Source of the DNA: Pseudomonas chlororaphis subsp. piscium
GTDB taxonomy: Bacteria; Pseudomonadota; Gammaproteobacteria; Pseudomonadales; Pseudomonadaceae
Length of the DNA stretch: 64,000 bases
Direction of reading: 5' to 3'
NCBI RefSeq assembly: GCF_003850345.1
Contig: NZ_CP027707.1
Coordinates: 4,030,001-4,094,000 of the forward strand
The translations under genes and the position numbers were made by a program. Positions 1 through 15,173 of the stretch are shown here, piece after piece; positions within the stretch are counted from its first letter, which is position 1, and every line of letters starts with the position of its first letter. The notes under the pieces are model-generated. The model made no database searches. It saw only the letters and a program-made list of their open reading frames with translations, and was not told the origin of the DNA.

Positions 1-1241
1 TGTTCATGCCCGAGCAGCGCGGTCAGGCGCTGGTGGGTGGCCTGCACCGCGGCGCGCACGCTTTGCCCGTCGACATCCACCCGCAGCGGCAAGGTATTGA
101 TGAACATGCCCAGGGCGCGCTCGGCCCCTTCGCCGGCGTCCATGCGGCCCAGCAGCACGGTGCCGAACACCACCGCGCGGCGCCCCGAGGCCTTGCCCAG
201 GACCAGGGCCAGCGCCAGGTGCATCAGGCTCGCGGCGCTCACCCCCAACTGCCGGGACTGGCCGCGCAGGCGCAGGCTCAACCCGTCGTCGAGGCCGATG
301 CGCAGCTCCTCGATGCCGCGGCCGTCGCCCTGCACATCCCGCAGGCCAAACGGCAGGGTCGGCTCGTCGATATCGCCGAGCATCTGGCGGAAGAACGCCT
401 CGTGCGCCTGCTCGTCCGCCCCCAGCCGCGCCTGCGCCAGGTAATCGCGAAACGGCACCGCCGGCGCCACCTGTTCGCATTGGCCGAGCAGGTGCGCCTG
501 GATTTCCTCACGCACCAGGTCCAGCGCGGTATGGTCCATGACCGTGTGATGAAACAGCAGCATGCCGACCACCCGCTGCTGGTGCGGGTCTTCGGCGAAG
601 ACCAGGCGCAACAGCGGCGCCTGGCGCAGGTCGAGGCGATAGTAGCGGGCATCGAAGCGCGCCAGCAATTGCTCCAGCACGTCGCCGTCGGCGGTCTTCA
701 AGCTCAGTTCTTCGCAGTCCAGCCGGGCCTGGCGCCAGACCACCTGCACCGGCTCGTCCAGGCGCTCCCAGAACATCGCGGTGCGCAGGATGTCATGGCG
801 TTCGATCACCCATTGCAGGGCCTCGGCAAAGGCGTTCAGGCGCTCGCGGCTGGCGAAGGCGAACTGCGCGTGCAGCACATAGGGGTCGCCCTGCCGGGCC
901 GACAGGTGGTGGTAGAGCATGCCTTCCTGCAGGGGCGCCAGCGGGTAGATGTCCTGCACGTTGGCCGCGCCGCCCGGCACGCTGGCGACTATGAGCTCGA
1001 TGGCCGGCTGGTCGAGCTTGACCAGCGGCAGCATGTCCGGGGTGATGCGGTAGGCCGGGCTCAGCCAGTCGCCGTCATGGCGGGCCACCAGGTCCAGCAG
1101 CCGGGACTTGTGCTTGACCAGGCTGTCCCACAGCGCGTCGTCCAGCCCCTCATCGTCACCCAGCACGACTAGGTCGCCTTCTTCCTGTTGGAGACGGATC
1201 GGCTGGGTGGAAATAATTGCCATCAATTCGCTGAACTGCAT
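1..1241 (-). CDS. Non-ribosomal peptide synthetase, second subunit (3' part outside window)
   Basis: This is the N-terminal 413 residues of a multimodular NRPS that runs off the left edge. Residues 1-55 look like a TubC-type N-terminal docking domain (helix, then an acidic beta-hairpin with EEGD and DDEGLDD), which receives the previous synthetase. A condensation domain starts near residue 67. It carries HHLSARQGD (about residue 108), matching the HH(I/L)xxxxGD extension reported for dual condensation/epimerisation domains of Pseudomonas lipopeptide synthetases, and the catalytic HHTVMD near residue 230. It would therefore epimerise residue 2 of the peptide and condense it with residue 3. The start is the first ATG after an in-frame TGA; the Shine-Dalgarno (SD) sequence is weak. 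It lies 347 bp downstream of the first NRPS, on the same strand. The family is certain; the product is not determined here. Confidence 0.95.
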   Translation of the reverse strand, partial: MQFSELMAIISTQPIRLQQEEGDLVVLGDDEGLDDALWDSLVKHKSRLLDLVARHDGDWLSPAYRITPDMLPLVKLDQPAIELIVASVPGGAANVQDIYPLAPLQEGMLYHHLSARQGDPYVLHAQFAFASRERLNAFAEALQWVIERHDILRTAMFWERLDEPVQVVWRQARLDCEELSLKTADGDVLEQLLARFDARYYRLDLRQAPLLRLVFAEDPHQQRVVGMLLFHHTVMDHTALDLVREEIQAHLLGQCEQVAPAVPFRDYLAQARLGADEQAHEAFFRQMLGDIDEPTLPFGLRDVQGDGRGIEELRIGLDDGLSLRLRGQSRQLGVSAASLMHLALALVLGKASGRRAVVFGTVLLGRMDAGEGAERALGMFINTLPLRVDVDGQSVRAAVQATHQRLTALLGHE

Positions 1242-1588
1242 GTAAGTGACCTGCTTTCAAATTCGCAAACGGTTGATGAGAAAATCCGGTTTCAGCTGCA
1301 ACCTGATGCCCGCACGACGGCCAGCTACCTCCAGCGCCCGGCGCCCGACCCAAGCCAGGATCCAGCGCTGTGACGGCTCTGCCGGCATGTTCAAAAGTGA
1401 TAGGGGCAGCGAGCCCGACGGAGCTGTGCCGCAGGCCTGGAAAGCTAAAACATCCGCTCGGGGCTGTCTGACACGGGAAGCCGGGACAAGGCCCGAGGCC
1501 GCGGCCCCGCGCGGGCCACAAGCAACAGCGGCGGCCCTTGGGCCGCCGCGTTCTGGTAGGGGTAGCTGTGTGAGGAAATGTTTCGCCG
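1242..1588. other. Spacer between the two NRPS genes
   Basis: This 347-bp non-coding stretch separates two co-directional NRPS genes that must work on one assembly line. Its only clear structure is the perfect GC-rich inverted repeat at 1528-1549, described separately. Open frames seen here are short and lack family-like sequence. No T-tract follows the hairpin on the minus strand, so a simple terminator is not supported; a promoter for the second gene is possible but I cannot point to its boxes. Confidence 0.6.
1528..1549. repeat. Perfect 10-bp inverted repeat between NRPS genes
   Basis: GCGGCGGCCC is followed after TT by GGGCCGCCGC, a perfect hairpin, about 40 bp downstream of the stop codon of the first NRPS gene as transcribed. 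There is no T-run on either side. It could be a 3'-stabilising hairpin, a pause site or a partial attenuator. Confidence 0.6.
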
Positions 1589-8008
<6,420 letters not shown>

Positions 8009-8703
8009 GGCCGGCCCTCCCGGGCACACGCAGCCATAGCACGTCCGGGCTGGCGGCAAGGGTTCTCGATCGCGACAAACGCACCTGGGGCGGCTACGGA
8101 AAAAAGCTTCATAAGATCCTTCTCATGTGAAGTGTGCATACCTTGAACCATGCCTTGAGCCATGCCCTGAGCAGAGCCCGGCAGCGCCTGGTATCGCAGG
8201 CTCCACGGATTTAACCAGCGCCCTGGCGACCTGTCTGTCACCTGAAACCCGGACAGCCCAGCCCGCGACCGAGCGGCTCGGGCCGGGATGAATGGGTAGT
8301 CGAAAATTGACTTCTCGCCAGCCCGGGGACCGGTCTGCGCGCACGTACTAGCTAATAATTCTCGATTCAAAGGCTTAAAAGCGTGTAGGACATCCACCAC
8401 AGGTTCCGGACGGCGCCCAGGGTAAAAAGTACCGCCATATCAGATAAATCTTATGAATATCAAAGAACTATCTTAAAAACCCGATCATCCGCGCCTCTGG
8501 CAAAACCGCCCTTTTGGGCGAAATTCGTCAAATTAACAACGCGGACTTTATGGCAGCTTGTGTCCCCGCTTTCAGCTACAGACGCTGGGTAAACCCGCGG
8601 GATTAAATGAAAAATCTCGGCCACGGACATTCGTTGCAAGGACGGGTGGTGGCCGCCGACGCCAACCGTTCGACGATCTGTCTACATCAGGGATGATAGG
8701 GAT
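8009..8703. promoter_or_regulatory. Divergent intergenic region between NRPS and luxR-type gene
   Basis: About 695 bp separate the NRPS start (minus strand) from the LuxR-type regulator (plus strand). The part at 8340-8560 is clearly AT-richer than the flanks and is the likely promoter zone for both genes. Short imperfect direct repeats of the form CATGCCTTGAGC/CATGCCCTGAGC occur near 8150-8172. A 131-codon frame on the minus strand overlaps the NRPS start and has no family-like sequence, so I treat it as chance. Binding boxes for the LuxR protein are expected here by analogy, but I could not identify one. Confidence 0.55.
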
Positions 8704-9510
8704 ATGAGTCTGACCAGCAGTATTCGCAACATAGACAGTGCGCATTTCTACAACGAATTGGGGGAGCTGATTTCCAGCACCGGCCATGGGCTGTTTGCGG
8801 CGAAGATGCTGCACCTGGTGGACAAGCTGGTGCCTGTGCAGCGGGTCGAACTCGCCCAATGGTCCCTCGACGAGCGCCAGGCGAGCATTCTCGAGATCAA
8901 GCCGCTGGGCAGTGCCGGGCTCGAGGAGGCACTGCCGCCGACCCAGCCCTCGCAGTACCAGGACGATCATCCGCTGCTGGAAAAGATGATCGAGATGAAC
9001 GACTCGCTGCTGATCCAGATGAACGCCCAGACCTCCAGCAAACACCCGCGTTACCTCTCCCACCAGTGCCATCTGGTGTCACGCAAAGCCAATCGCCGCT
9101 GTGTCATCACCTTCCTGCGCCCCCCTGCGCAACGGCTGTTTTCCCTGGCCGAGCTGTCGTTTCTCAAGAGCCTCTCGCAAACCCTGCTGCCGCTGGTGGA
9201 GCGCCATGCCCAGATCAACCGCCAGGCCTGCCAGAAAAACCTCGGCCTCGCGCCCGGCAGCCCGCTGGCGGCGGTCGAGCAATCGCCGCTGCAACGGGAA
9301 TTCAACGAGCGGCTGTGCCTGGGCGACATCACCTTGTCGGCGCGGGAGAAAGAGGTCTGCCTGGGCCTGCTGACCGGCGGCACGGTGCCGGAAATGGCCG
9401 AGCGGCTGAGCGTCAAGAACAGCTCGGTGGAAACCTACCTCAAGCGCGCCGCCGCCAAGCTCGGGGTCAGCGGCCGGCACGGCCTGGCGAAATGGATGGT
9501 CGGCGCCTGA
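8704..9510 (+). CDS. LuxR-type transcriptional regulator of the lipopeptide cluster
   Basis: 268 residues. The C-terminal 60 residues form a LuxR helix-turn-helix (LSAREKEVCLGLL, then MAERLSVKNSSVETYLKRAA with a KLGV end). The N-terminal 190 residues show neither an autoinducer-binding pattern (no paired W/Y/D motif) nor a receiver domain. This is the arrangement of the AHL-independent LuxR proteins that flank Pseudomonas lipopeptide synthetases (for example PsoR, ViscAR and WlpR types). It is transcribed away from the NRPS genes and sits 70 bp upstream of the nodT-type gene. It probably activates the NRPS operon; that is an inference from family and position, and the signal it senses is unknown. 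Confidence 0.9.
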   Translation: MSLTSSIRNIDSAHFYNELGELISSTGHGLFAAKMLHLVDKLVPVQRVELAQWSLDERQASILEIKPLGSAGLEEALPPTQPSQYQDDHPLLEKMIEMNDSLLIQMNAQTSSKHPRYLSHQCHLVSRKANRRCVITFLRPPAQRLFSLAELSFLKSLSQTLLPLVERHAQINRQACQKNLGLAPGSPLAAVEQSPLQREFNERLCLGDITLSAREKEVCLGLLTGGTVPEMAERLSVKNSSVETYLKRAAAKLGVSGRHGLAKWMVGA

Positions 9511-9580
9511 GCGGCGCCCTGCCCGCTTTTCAACCCGCCCGGGGCGACGCCGCCGCGGCTTTTGTAGATGAGGCTGTTCA

Positions 9581-11014
9581 ATGAGTAAGTCCCCGCTGTC
9601 CCTGGTGAGCCTTGCATTGGTACTGGGCGGTTGCTCGCTGATACCGGACTACCGGCAGCCCGCGGCGCCGGTTGGCTCCCAGTACCCGCAGGGCCCGGCT
9701 TATGCCACTCAAGCCACGGCATTTGCAGAACAAGGAGCGGACTGGCACAGCCTGTTCCATGACCCTGAGCTGCAGACGCTGATCCGCAGCGCCCTGGTCA
9801 ACAACCGCGACCTGCGGGTCGCGGCCTTGAATGTGGAAGCCTTCCAGGCCCAGTACCGGATCCAGCGCGCCGACCTGTTTCCCGCGGTGTCCGCCACCGG
9901 CGCCGGCTCACGCCAGCGCGTGCCGGGGGACGTGACCGGCACCGGCAAGTCGCTGATCAAGTCGTCCTATTCGGTCACCCTGGGGGTCAGCGCCTATGAA
10001 CTGGACTTCTTCGGCCGGGTGCGCAGCCTCACCGAACAGACCCTGATGAGCTACCTGGCCACCGAGCAAGCCCGGCGCAGCGCCCGGCTCAGCCTGGTGG
10101 CGAACGTCGCCAGCGCCTACCTGACCTGGCGCGCCGACCAGGAACTGCTGGCGCTGACCGCCAAGACCCTGGTCGCCGACGAAGAAAGCCTACGCCTGAC
10201 CACCCGCAGTGCCGACGCGGGCAAGGTCTCGGCCCTGGATGTGAGCCAGGCCCGGACCAGCGTCGAAACCGCCCGCGCCAACCTGGCCCGCTACCAGCGC
10301 CAGGTGGCCCAGGACCTCAATAACCTGACCCTGCTGGTGGGCACCCAGGTCGCCGATTCGCTGCCGGCGAGGCCGCTGGCCAGCGACCTGATCGCCCAGG
10401 TTCCGGCCGGGTTGCCCTCGGACCTGCTGCAACGCCGTCCCGACATCCTCCAGGCCGAATACCAGCTCAAGGCCGCCAATGCCAATATCGGCGCGGCCCG
10501 CGCCGCCTTCTTCCCCAGCGTCAGCCTGACGGCCAACGCCGGCACCTCCAGCCTGGAACTGGCCGGGCTGTTCAAGGGCGGCTCCGGCAGCTGGGCCTTC
10601 CAGCCGCAGATCAACCTGCCGATCTTCAATGCCGGCAGCCTGCGGGCCAGCCTCGACTACGCGAAGCTGCAGAAGGACATCAGCGTCGCGCAGTACGAAA
10701 AGTCGATCCAGACCGCCTTCCAGGAAGTCGCCGACGGCCTCGCCGCGCGCCAGACCTACAGCGATCAGCTCGACGCCCAGCGCAGCCTGGTGGAAGCCAC
10801 CCAGGACTATTACCGGATGGCGGAACACCGCTACCGCACCGGCGTGGACAGCAACCTGGTGTTCCTCGACGCGCAACGCTCGCTGTTCAGCGCGCAACAG
10901 GGGCTGATCAACGACCGGCTGGCGCAGCTGATCGCCGAGGTCAACCTGTACACGGCGCTGGGCGGGTCCTGGAAGGAGGAGCCGAACCCGGCATTGGCCC
11001 AGCGCACGCCCTGA
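9581..11014 (+). CDS. NodT/OprM-family outer-membrane efflux lipoprotein
   Basis: 477 residues. The N-terminus has a lipoprotein signal with lipobox LGGC (Cys near residue 18), followed by the two repeated OEP domains of RND outer-membrane factors ([49 protein letters not shown]). The family forms trimeric channels through the outer membrane with a periplasmic adaptor and an inner-membrane pump. It follows the LuxR-type gene by 70 bp and is probably co-transcribed. This luxR-nodT pair is typical upstream of lipopeptide NRPS genes, where the channel is thought to work with a MacAB-type pump encoded downstream of the last NRPS, outside this window. Confidence 0.93.
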   Translation: MSKSPLSLVSLALVLGGCSLIPDYRQPAAPVGSQYPQGPAYATQATAFAEQGADWHSLFHDPELQTLIRSALVNNRDLRVAALNVEAFQAQYRIQRADLFPAVSATGAGSRQRVPGDVTGTGKSLIKSSYSVTLGVSAYELDFFGRVRSLTEQTLMSYLATEQARRSARLSLVANVASAYLTWRADQELLALTAKTLVADEESLRLTTRSADAGKVSALDVSQARTSVETARANLARYQRQVAQDLNNLTLLVGTQVADSLPARPLASDLIAQVPAGLPSDLLQRRPDILQAEYQLKAANANIGAARAAFFPSVSLTANAGTSSLELAGLFKGGSGSWAFQPQINLPIFNAGSLRASLDYAKLQKDISVAQYEKSIQTAFQEVADGLAARQTYSDQLDAQRSLVEATQDYYRMAEHRYRTGVDSNLVFLDAQRSLFSAQQGLINDRLAQLIAEVNLYTALGGSWKEEPNPALAQRTP

Positions 11015-11176
11015 CAAAGCAGCGTGCAGGCCAGGTATAAAAATGGCGCGTGTCAGGCTTTCTTTTGGAAGCCCCGATCCCAGCCATGAATGCTTCCAGC
11101 CTGTATGGGATCGACCTCACCGGCTCTACTGCTTCAAACCATCAATTGACGTTCGAGTGCCCGAGGTTGGACGGTT

Positions 11177-12181
11177 CTATTTATAGAAAACATCGATCGT
11201 GGCGGTGGCGTTGAATTTCCCGAGAATCGCCTTGTTGGTCCGCCATTTCAGCTGAGCCAGGAAGTTCTTCACCACCATCTGGTCACGGCCGGATTCCACC
11301 AGGGTGAACTCCTTGTTGAAGGGAATGGCAGTGCGGGACGGTTGTTTGAGCAGGCTGATGCCCACCGAGGAATTGTTGTTCGGCACAAGGGTGTAGCCGC
11401 CGGTTACTGTCGCCGCGACCGGTGTGAGGACCGCGTTCAGCCCGTACGCGCTATTGCAGTTCTTGGTGGACGTGATGCTGAGCGGAACTTCCTTGATCAC
11501 CTTGTCGGTTTGCGCCGAGGCGGAAGCGATAGTGCCGAAATCAACGGTCTTGGGGGAGATGCTCAGGACTGAAGAGCAAGCGATATAGCGTAAGCGGTTC
11601 AATCCAGTCAGCACCATGACAAAGTTGCTATCAGGGGCGTTGTTCATGCCGCCTACTCCATCCAGCTGGAACGCGGGGTAGGTTGGGGCTGTGGTCAGGG
11701 TTCCTTCCTTGCCTGGGCTGGGCCGACTCCTTTTGGAGAGGAAAAAGTTGAAGTTCAAGGGGAAGGTCTGAGCCTTGTTCTTGCAACCACCTGTAACGTA
11801 ACAACCATCGAATTTGATTGGCAGTTGCACTCGGCACCCGGCCAATTGAGTGCAACGCAGGTCGGTTCCATTGAGATGGATGCCCACCTCCAGATCAGGC
11901 CCCAACTGGGTAAGGCCTTGGTCGCGAGGGCTCAAATAAAAGTAAACGTATTCGGCGCCATACCCTCCATTGTCCTGCCAGCAAGTCATGCTGATGCTGT
12001 AGTTATCGGAGCGCCAGAGCACGGTGTCCTTTGGCAGGTTGTTGGGCACCGCGATGGTGGTGTTGATCATGATCACATCGGCGGCTTGAGTGCCATCTTT
12101 CTTACAGGCCAGGGCATAGCTCTTCTGAGCAAGCACCAATAGCAGGCTCAGGCAAACCAGCTGGTAAATTTTCTTCATCAT
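11177..12181 (-). CDS. Fimbrial minor subunit or tip adhesin (chaperone-usher type)
   Basis: Predicted 334 residues. It begins with a signal peptide (MMKKIYQLVCLSLLLVLAQ, cut near SYA) and has a Cys-rich N-terminal half. The C-terminal half resembles a pilin fold, with a conserved CNSAYGLNAVLTPVAA region and an aromatic end (ATIDVFYK) typical of subunits captured by PapD-like chaperones. The two-domain size suggests a tip or minor subunit rather than a major pilin. Two adjacent ATGs (12181 and 12178) follow GGAAGAG; either may start it. It lies 16 bp after the chaperone gene, so the two are probably one operon. No usher gene is adjacent. The receptor is unknown, and the assignment rests on overall layout, not on a strong motif. 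Confidence 0.7.
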   Translation of the reverse strand: MMKKIYQLVCLSLLLVLAQKSYALACKKDGTQAADVIMINTTIAVPNNLPKDTVLWRSDNYSISMTCWQDNGGYGAEYVYFYLSPRDQGLTQLGPDLEVGIHLNGTDLRCTQLAGCRVQLPIKFDGCYVTGGCKNKAQTFPLNFNFFLSKRSRPSPGKEGTLTTAPTYPAFQLDGVGGMNNAPDSNFVMVLTGLNRLRYIACSSVLSISPKTVDFGTIASASAQTDKVIKEVPLSITSTKNCNSAYGLNAVLTPVAATVTGGYTLVPNNNSSVGISLLKQPSRTAIPFNKEFTLVESGRDQMVVKNFLAQLKWRTNKAILGKFNATATIDVFYK

Positions 12182-12197
12182 GTCTCTTCCATTGACT

Positions 12198-12971
12198 TCA
12201 GAGTTGAGCCGAACCGTGGCTTTTTTTGTCGGCGGATAGCGTCGCCCCATAGGGCCGCAGGTTGCCTGCATCGCTGATGATCTGGTAACGCAGACTGGCG
12301 GACTGGCAGGCTGGTATGTCGACGGGCTGTGTCGAGAACGGCGGGAGCATCAGGTGCTCGATCGGTTGGCCGCAGGGCTGGCCGTTCGCGCCCATGGTTT
12401 CGATATTGCTGAGGGTCAGGTAGTAGGGGGAAGGGTTGTCAGCAATGAGACTGCCTGCGGTTTCTTTCTGCACGGCCCATGACAATCCGGCCATGGCTTC
12501 GTCCAGGGTGCTCTCCAGCGTTGGACGGTAGAGCAGCTTGAAACGGTGCCGCAACGCGACGCTTATGGAGTGCGGCGTCTTAGCGGCCGGAGGCACGTCC
12601 AGTACACTCAGCAGAAGATAGGATTCGCGGTCAGTCGGCAGGCCTTTCCCCTGGTAGAACACTTCCACGACAGCTCTCTTTCCGGGGGAAATCTGCAGCA
12701 AGGGCTTGGAGATCGCCAGGGGCAGTGGCTGGCTCTGCCCAGAGTCAGGCTCCCCCCAATTCAGCGAGACTTCCGCCAAGGCGGCCGTCTTGCCTTCGTT
12801 GACCAGGGTTACGGCCATCCGCTGGCCGGTCATGATGAAACGGTTCTTCCCGTCGAAGGAGAGATCCGCCCTGGCGGCTTCAGACTGCCAGGCGAAGGCG
12901 AGCCCAATGATCAGTGAAAGTGCGCTTCCTGAGACCAAGCGCGGTAGGTCGGGGCTAGAGTACCTGTTCAA
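12198..12971 (-). CDS. Periplasmic pilus-assembly chaperone (PapD family)
   Basis: 257 residues with a signal peptide. Strand signatures of PapD chaperones are visible: NRFIMTGQRMAVTLVNEG, PLLQISPGKRAVVEVFYQG, and DRESYLLLSVLDVPP, which matches the family DRESxFxLNVxxIPP motif. The family binds fimbrial subunits in the periplasm by donor-strand complementation and hands them to an usher. The start is a TTG at 12971 preceded by GAGGGAAAAACGTT. The same GAGG-GAAA-ACGTT-TTG arrangement precedes the fimbrial gene at 14264, which supports both TTG starts. Its usual partner, the usher, is absent from the window. Confidence 0.88.
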   Translation of the reverse strand: MNRYSSPDLPRLVSGSALSLIIGLAFAWQSEAARADLSFDGKNRFIMTGQRMAVTLVNEGKTAALAEVSLNWGEPDSGQSQPLPLAISKPLLQISPGKRAVVEVFYQGKGLPTDRESYLLLSVLDVPPAAKTPHSISVALRHRFKLLYRPTLESTLDEAMAGLSWAVQKETAGSLIADNPSPYYLTLSNIETMGANGQPCGQPIEHLMLPPFSTQPVDIPACQSASLRYQIISDAGNLRPYGATLSADKKSHGSAQL

Positions 12972-13119
12972 AACGTTTTTCCCTCGGTCCGAACTCAGAT
13001 TGGCGGTGCAGCTCCTCTTGGTGGGAGTTCGCGTGAGGGCAGTACTCTATGCGAGACAGTTGCAAGAGATGAATCAGAGAATTCCCAAACCCGGTGCAGC
13101 ACTTGCTGCCTTTTTCGTA
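12965..13119 (-). repeat. Duplicated 5' leader, copy upstream of the chaperone gene
   Basis: About 150 bp upstream of the chaperone closely resemble 14258-14401 upstream of the second fimbrial gene. Shared blocks on the minus strand include CTGATTCATC, CATAGA(A/G)T, GCCCTCACG, CGCCAATCTGA and the SD-ACGTTTTG start region. It probably holds the promoter and translation start, copied together. Its end overlaps the first codons of the chaperone. Confidence 0.7.
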
Positions 13120-13181
13120 AGGAGAGGCTATTGCGAGGCTGTCCCACAGCAAGACTGCCACTGCGGGCAACAATCCCGGGT

Positions 13182-13209
13182 ATAAAAAAGCCACTCTGGC
13201 GAGTGGCTT
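13182..13209 (-). terminator. Rho-independent terminator (9-bp stem, probably bidirectional)
   Basis: The stem AAGCCACTC / GAGTGGCTT has a TGGC loop. On the minus strand it is followed by TTTTTTAT, about 30 bp after the stop codon of the fimbrial gene 13239-14264. The plus strand has only a short T-run after the stem. Confidence 0.85.
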
Positions 13210-13238
13210 CTTTATGCGTCCCGAGGCGGGAAACGCGC

Positions 13239-14264
13239 TCAGTTGTATTCCAGTACATAGGTCAGCGTTGCATCGGCCTTGCCGGCGGCGACTTCCGCGC
13301 CCGTGGTGACATAGCGCGCCTTTGCGGCAAAGCGGTACATCTCGGTGCCGGGGCCGCTGGATTGCCAATCCAGGGCCACCGCCTTGGCTTTGCTGAATGG
13401 CAGTGCCACGTTCTTGTCGCTGGACAGCGAAATGGCAACACCTTTGGCGACACCAGTCTGGCCGACACCGTTCAGATTCAACAAGCCATCGCGAACGGAG
13501 TTGCCCTCGAAATAGACCTTCACCGGTGGCTTGACCGTGGGGTTGAGGCCGTTGCAAACGACATCCAGAGCGATTGGAAAGTCCTGGACCGAGCCGCGCT
13601 TTACCTGCTCTGCCGCAGGACGCCCCATATTGACCTCGGTACTGCTCTTGGGGGTGTAGCAAGTCGTGAAGAACGCATTATGTTCAAACTTGGTTTTAAG
13701 GCCTGATCCTTCGATGGCATAAACCGCTCGCCTCGGAGTGGTGTAGCTGGTGTCGATAAAAAAGCTGGTCTTGTAGTTGAAGGAAGGCATATCGCCCTTT
13801 CCAACCCCTATGTCCGTACGCACAAACTCTATTCTCAATCTATCGAAAAAAAAGATGGTGATCGAACTTATCCCGGTATAGGTAAAAGGTGGATAACTGG
13901 GGGTGTACCAGTTAAGGCTGGCAAGATGTCCAATGCGGATGCCGACCCCAGGCACACCAGAGTCGTAAAGCCCTGGACTGCCTCTTGATGCAAGGCTGGT
14001 GACAACTTCGGTCAATCCCCATTGAGACTTGTCGCACCATGACCATCCTCCAGAACTGCGCCCGACTGCAACTTCGTACGACGCCATTACCCCGCCAATG
14101 GGGACGTACTTCAAGGTGGTAATGGCGGGAAGACTGGCGATGATCGATGGGTTGTTCGGTGTGCCAGAATTAGGCGTGCCGCAATAATCCGCTGCATAGG
14201 CGGAAGTGCCCATGATGCATCCCAGGCTCAGTGCAAGCAGCCCCACCTGTCGTAGCGTTTTCAA
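13239..14264 (-). CDS. Two-domain fimbrial adhesin-like protein
   Basis: Predicted 341 residues from a TTG start at 14264, placed by the strong SD GAGGAG seven bases upstream and by the signal peptide that follows (KTLRQVGLLALSLGCIMG, cut after AYA). The N-terminal 180 residues form an unassigned, glycine- and aromatic-rich domain that could be receptor-binding. The C-terminal 150 residues resemble a pilin domain (FPIALDVVCNG, a long glycine-valine strand region, and the end TLTYVLEYN). This is the plan of FimH/CupB6-like tip adhesins. It has its own duplicated leader and its own terminator, so it is probably a separate transcript from the chaperone operon downstream. An upstream in-frame start at 14303 is less likely. 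Confidence 0.7.
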   Translation of the reverse strand: MKTLRQVGLLALSLGCIMGTSAYAADYCGTPNSGTPNNPSIIASLPAITTLKYVPIGGVMASYEVAVGRSSGGWSWCDKSQWGLTEVVTSLASRGSPGLYDSGVPGVGIRIGHLASLNWYTPSYPPFTYTGISSITIFFFDRLRIEFVRTDIGVGKGDMPSFNYKTSFFIDTSYTTPRRAVYAIEGSGLKTKFEHNAFFTTCYTPKSSTEVNMGRPAAEQVKRGSVQDFPIALDVVCNGLNPTVKPPVKVYFEGNSVRDGLLNLNGVGQTGVAKGVAISLSSDKNVALPFSKAKAVALDWQSSGPGTEMYRFAAKARYVTTGAEVAAGKADATLTYVLEYN

Positions 14265-14401
14265 AACGTTTCTCCTCGAACTGAGTTCAGATTGGCGTTG
14301 CAACTTCCCTGGCCGGGAATCGGCGTGAGGGCGGCATTCTATGTGGGGCAGCTACAAGGGATGAATCAGATAAATCTCAAAAAAACCTGCTGCTTTTTCC
14401 G
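14258..14401 (-). repeat. Duplicated 5' leader, copy upstream of the fimbrial adhesin gene
   Basis: This is the second copy of the leader described at 12965-13119. It ends in the strong GAGGAG Shine-Dalgarno and TTG start of the adhesin-like gene. The copy differs by scattered substitutions and short indels, so the duplication is not recent. Confidence 0.7.
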
Positions 14402-14415
14402 TCAGCAAAGAAACC

Positions 14416-14839
14416 TTGAAATTGACGTTCAGCCACGTGGATGTGCTCGTCGAAGACCTCGGGCAAGCCTGTGCGTATTTGGCAGCGCAACGGTTTGCAT
14501 ATGCGTTATGCGATCGTCAGGTTCGGCACGGAGCGCCTGATGCGGGTGCAACCCTTCAGCGGCAATCTCAAGGCGCTGATGGACGCCAACGGCGAAGGCA
14601 CGATCTACCGTCACTGCTATTGCACGCCGGACATCGAGGCCGCCTACGACGAGTTGCTGGCCGCCGGTGTGCAGCCGGAAGACGAGAACGGCAAACCCCT
14701 GTCGCGCGACAATCTCCAGTCGCCCAGCGGGACCCGCATCCTCTGGTTGCCGAAACGCTTCGGGCATTTCTCCATCGAGCTGCTTGAAGAGACGGAGCTG
14801 GAGGCCTTTATCGAGGAAGCATTCGCCGAGGACCGATAA
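14416..14839 (+). pseudogene. Broken VOC-family (glyoxalase/bleomycin-resistance fold) gene
   Basis: The first frame (from a TTG at 14416) gives KLTFSHVDVLVEDLGQACAY, the classical first strand and helix of a VOC domain. The fit is then lost and resumes in the next frame from about 14505 with RYAIVRFGTERLM, later YRHCYCTPDIEAAYDELLAA and SGTRILWLPKRFGHFSIELL, ending at the TAA at 14837. Roughly 20-30 residues expected between the two parts are missing, so a frameshift with a small internal deletion is the simplest reading. A shorter protein from the ATG at 14441 would lack the first metal-side strand. I treat it as a pseudogene; no neighbour explains its former role. Confidence 0.75.
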
Positions 14840-15028
14840 GGGACAGGGCGCCCCTGTCAGTGGCTCCCCTAGACACTCGCCTTCCCCATGACCCGGGCCA
14901 GAGGCATGCAAGCAGCCCCGCCCCCAACCGCCTGGACGGACGCGGATTCAGCTCGACGCAATGGCGGCTGAAGCCTGGGGCGGCATGCCCTCACTCACCA
15001 AGGCAACAGGCGCCAACGCTCCCCCATT

Positions 15029-15173
15029 TCCCCTGCCGCATAGGCTGAAACTCCCAGACGGCCTAGGAGTATCGGCCAATGTGCTGCCTGCGACGCATCC
15101 CCATAGTTGTGACATCTGCCAGCAAAGGGCCATGGTCCGGCCCCCACCAACTAGAACTGCCTAGGAGCATGTC
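15029..15173 (+). promoter_or_regulatory. Shared leader with dyad, copy 1 (upstream of repeat protein 1)
   Basis: This leader is about 145 bp long and is conserved upstream of all three repeat-protein genes. It contains TAGGCTGAAACTCCCA, an imperfect dyad at 15051-15071 (ACTCC...GGAGT arms), then TATCGGCCAATG, CGACGCATC, CCATAGTTG and CATCTGCCA, and ends in an AGGAG-like Shine-Dalgarno site. Conservation beyond the coding region argues for a common control signal, either an operator or an RNA hairpin. Confidence 0.75.

Noticed and set aside
14429..14911. A minus-strand 160-codon frame opposite the broken VOC gene
   Set aside because: The plus-strand reading matches a known fold in two frames; the minus-strand frame has no features.
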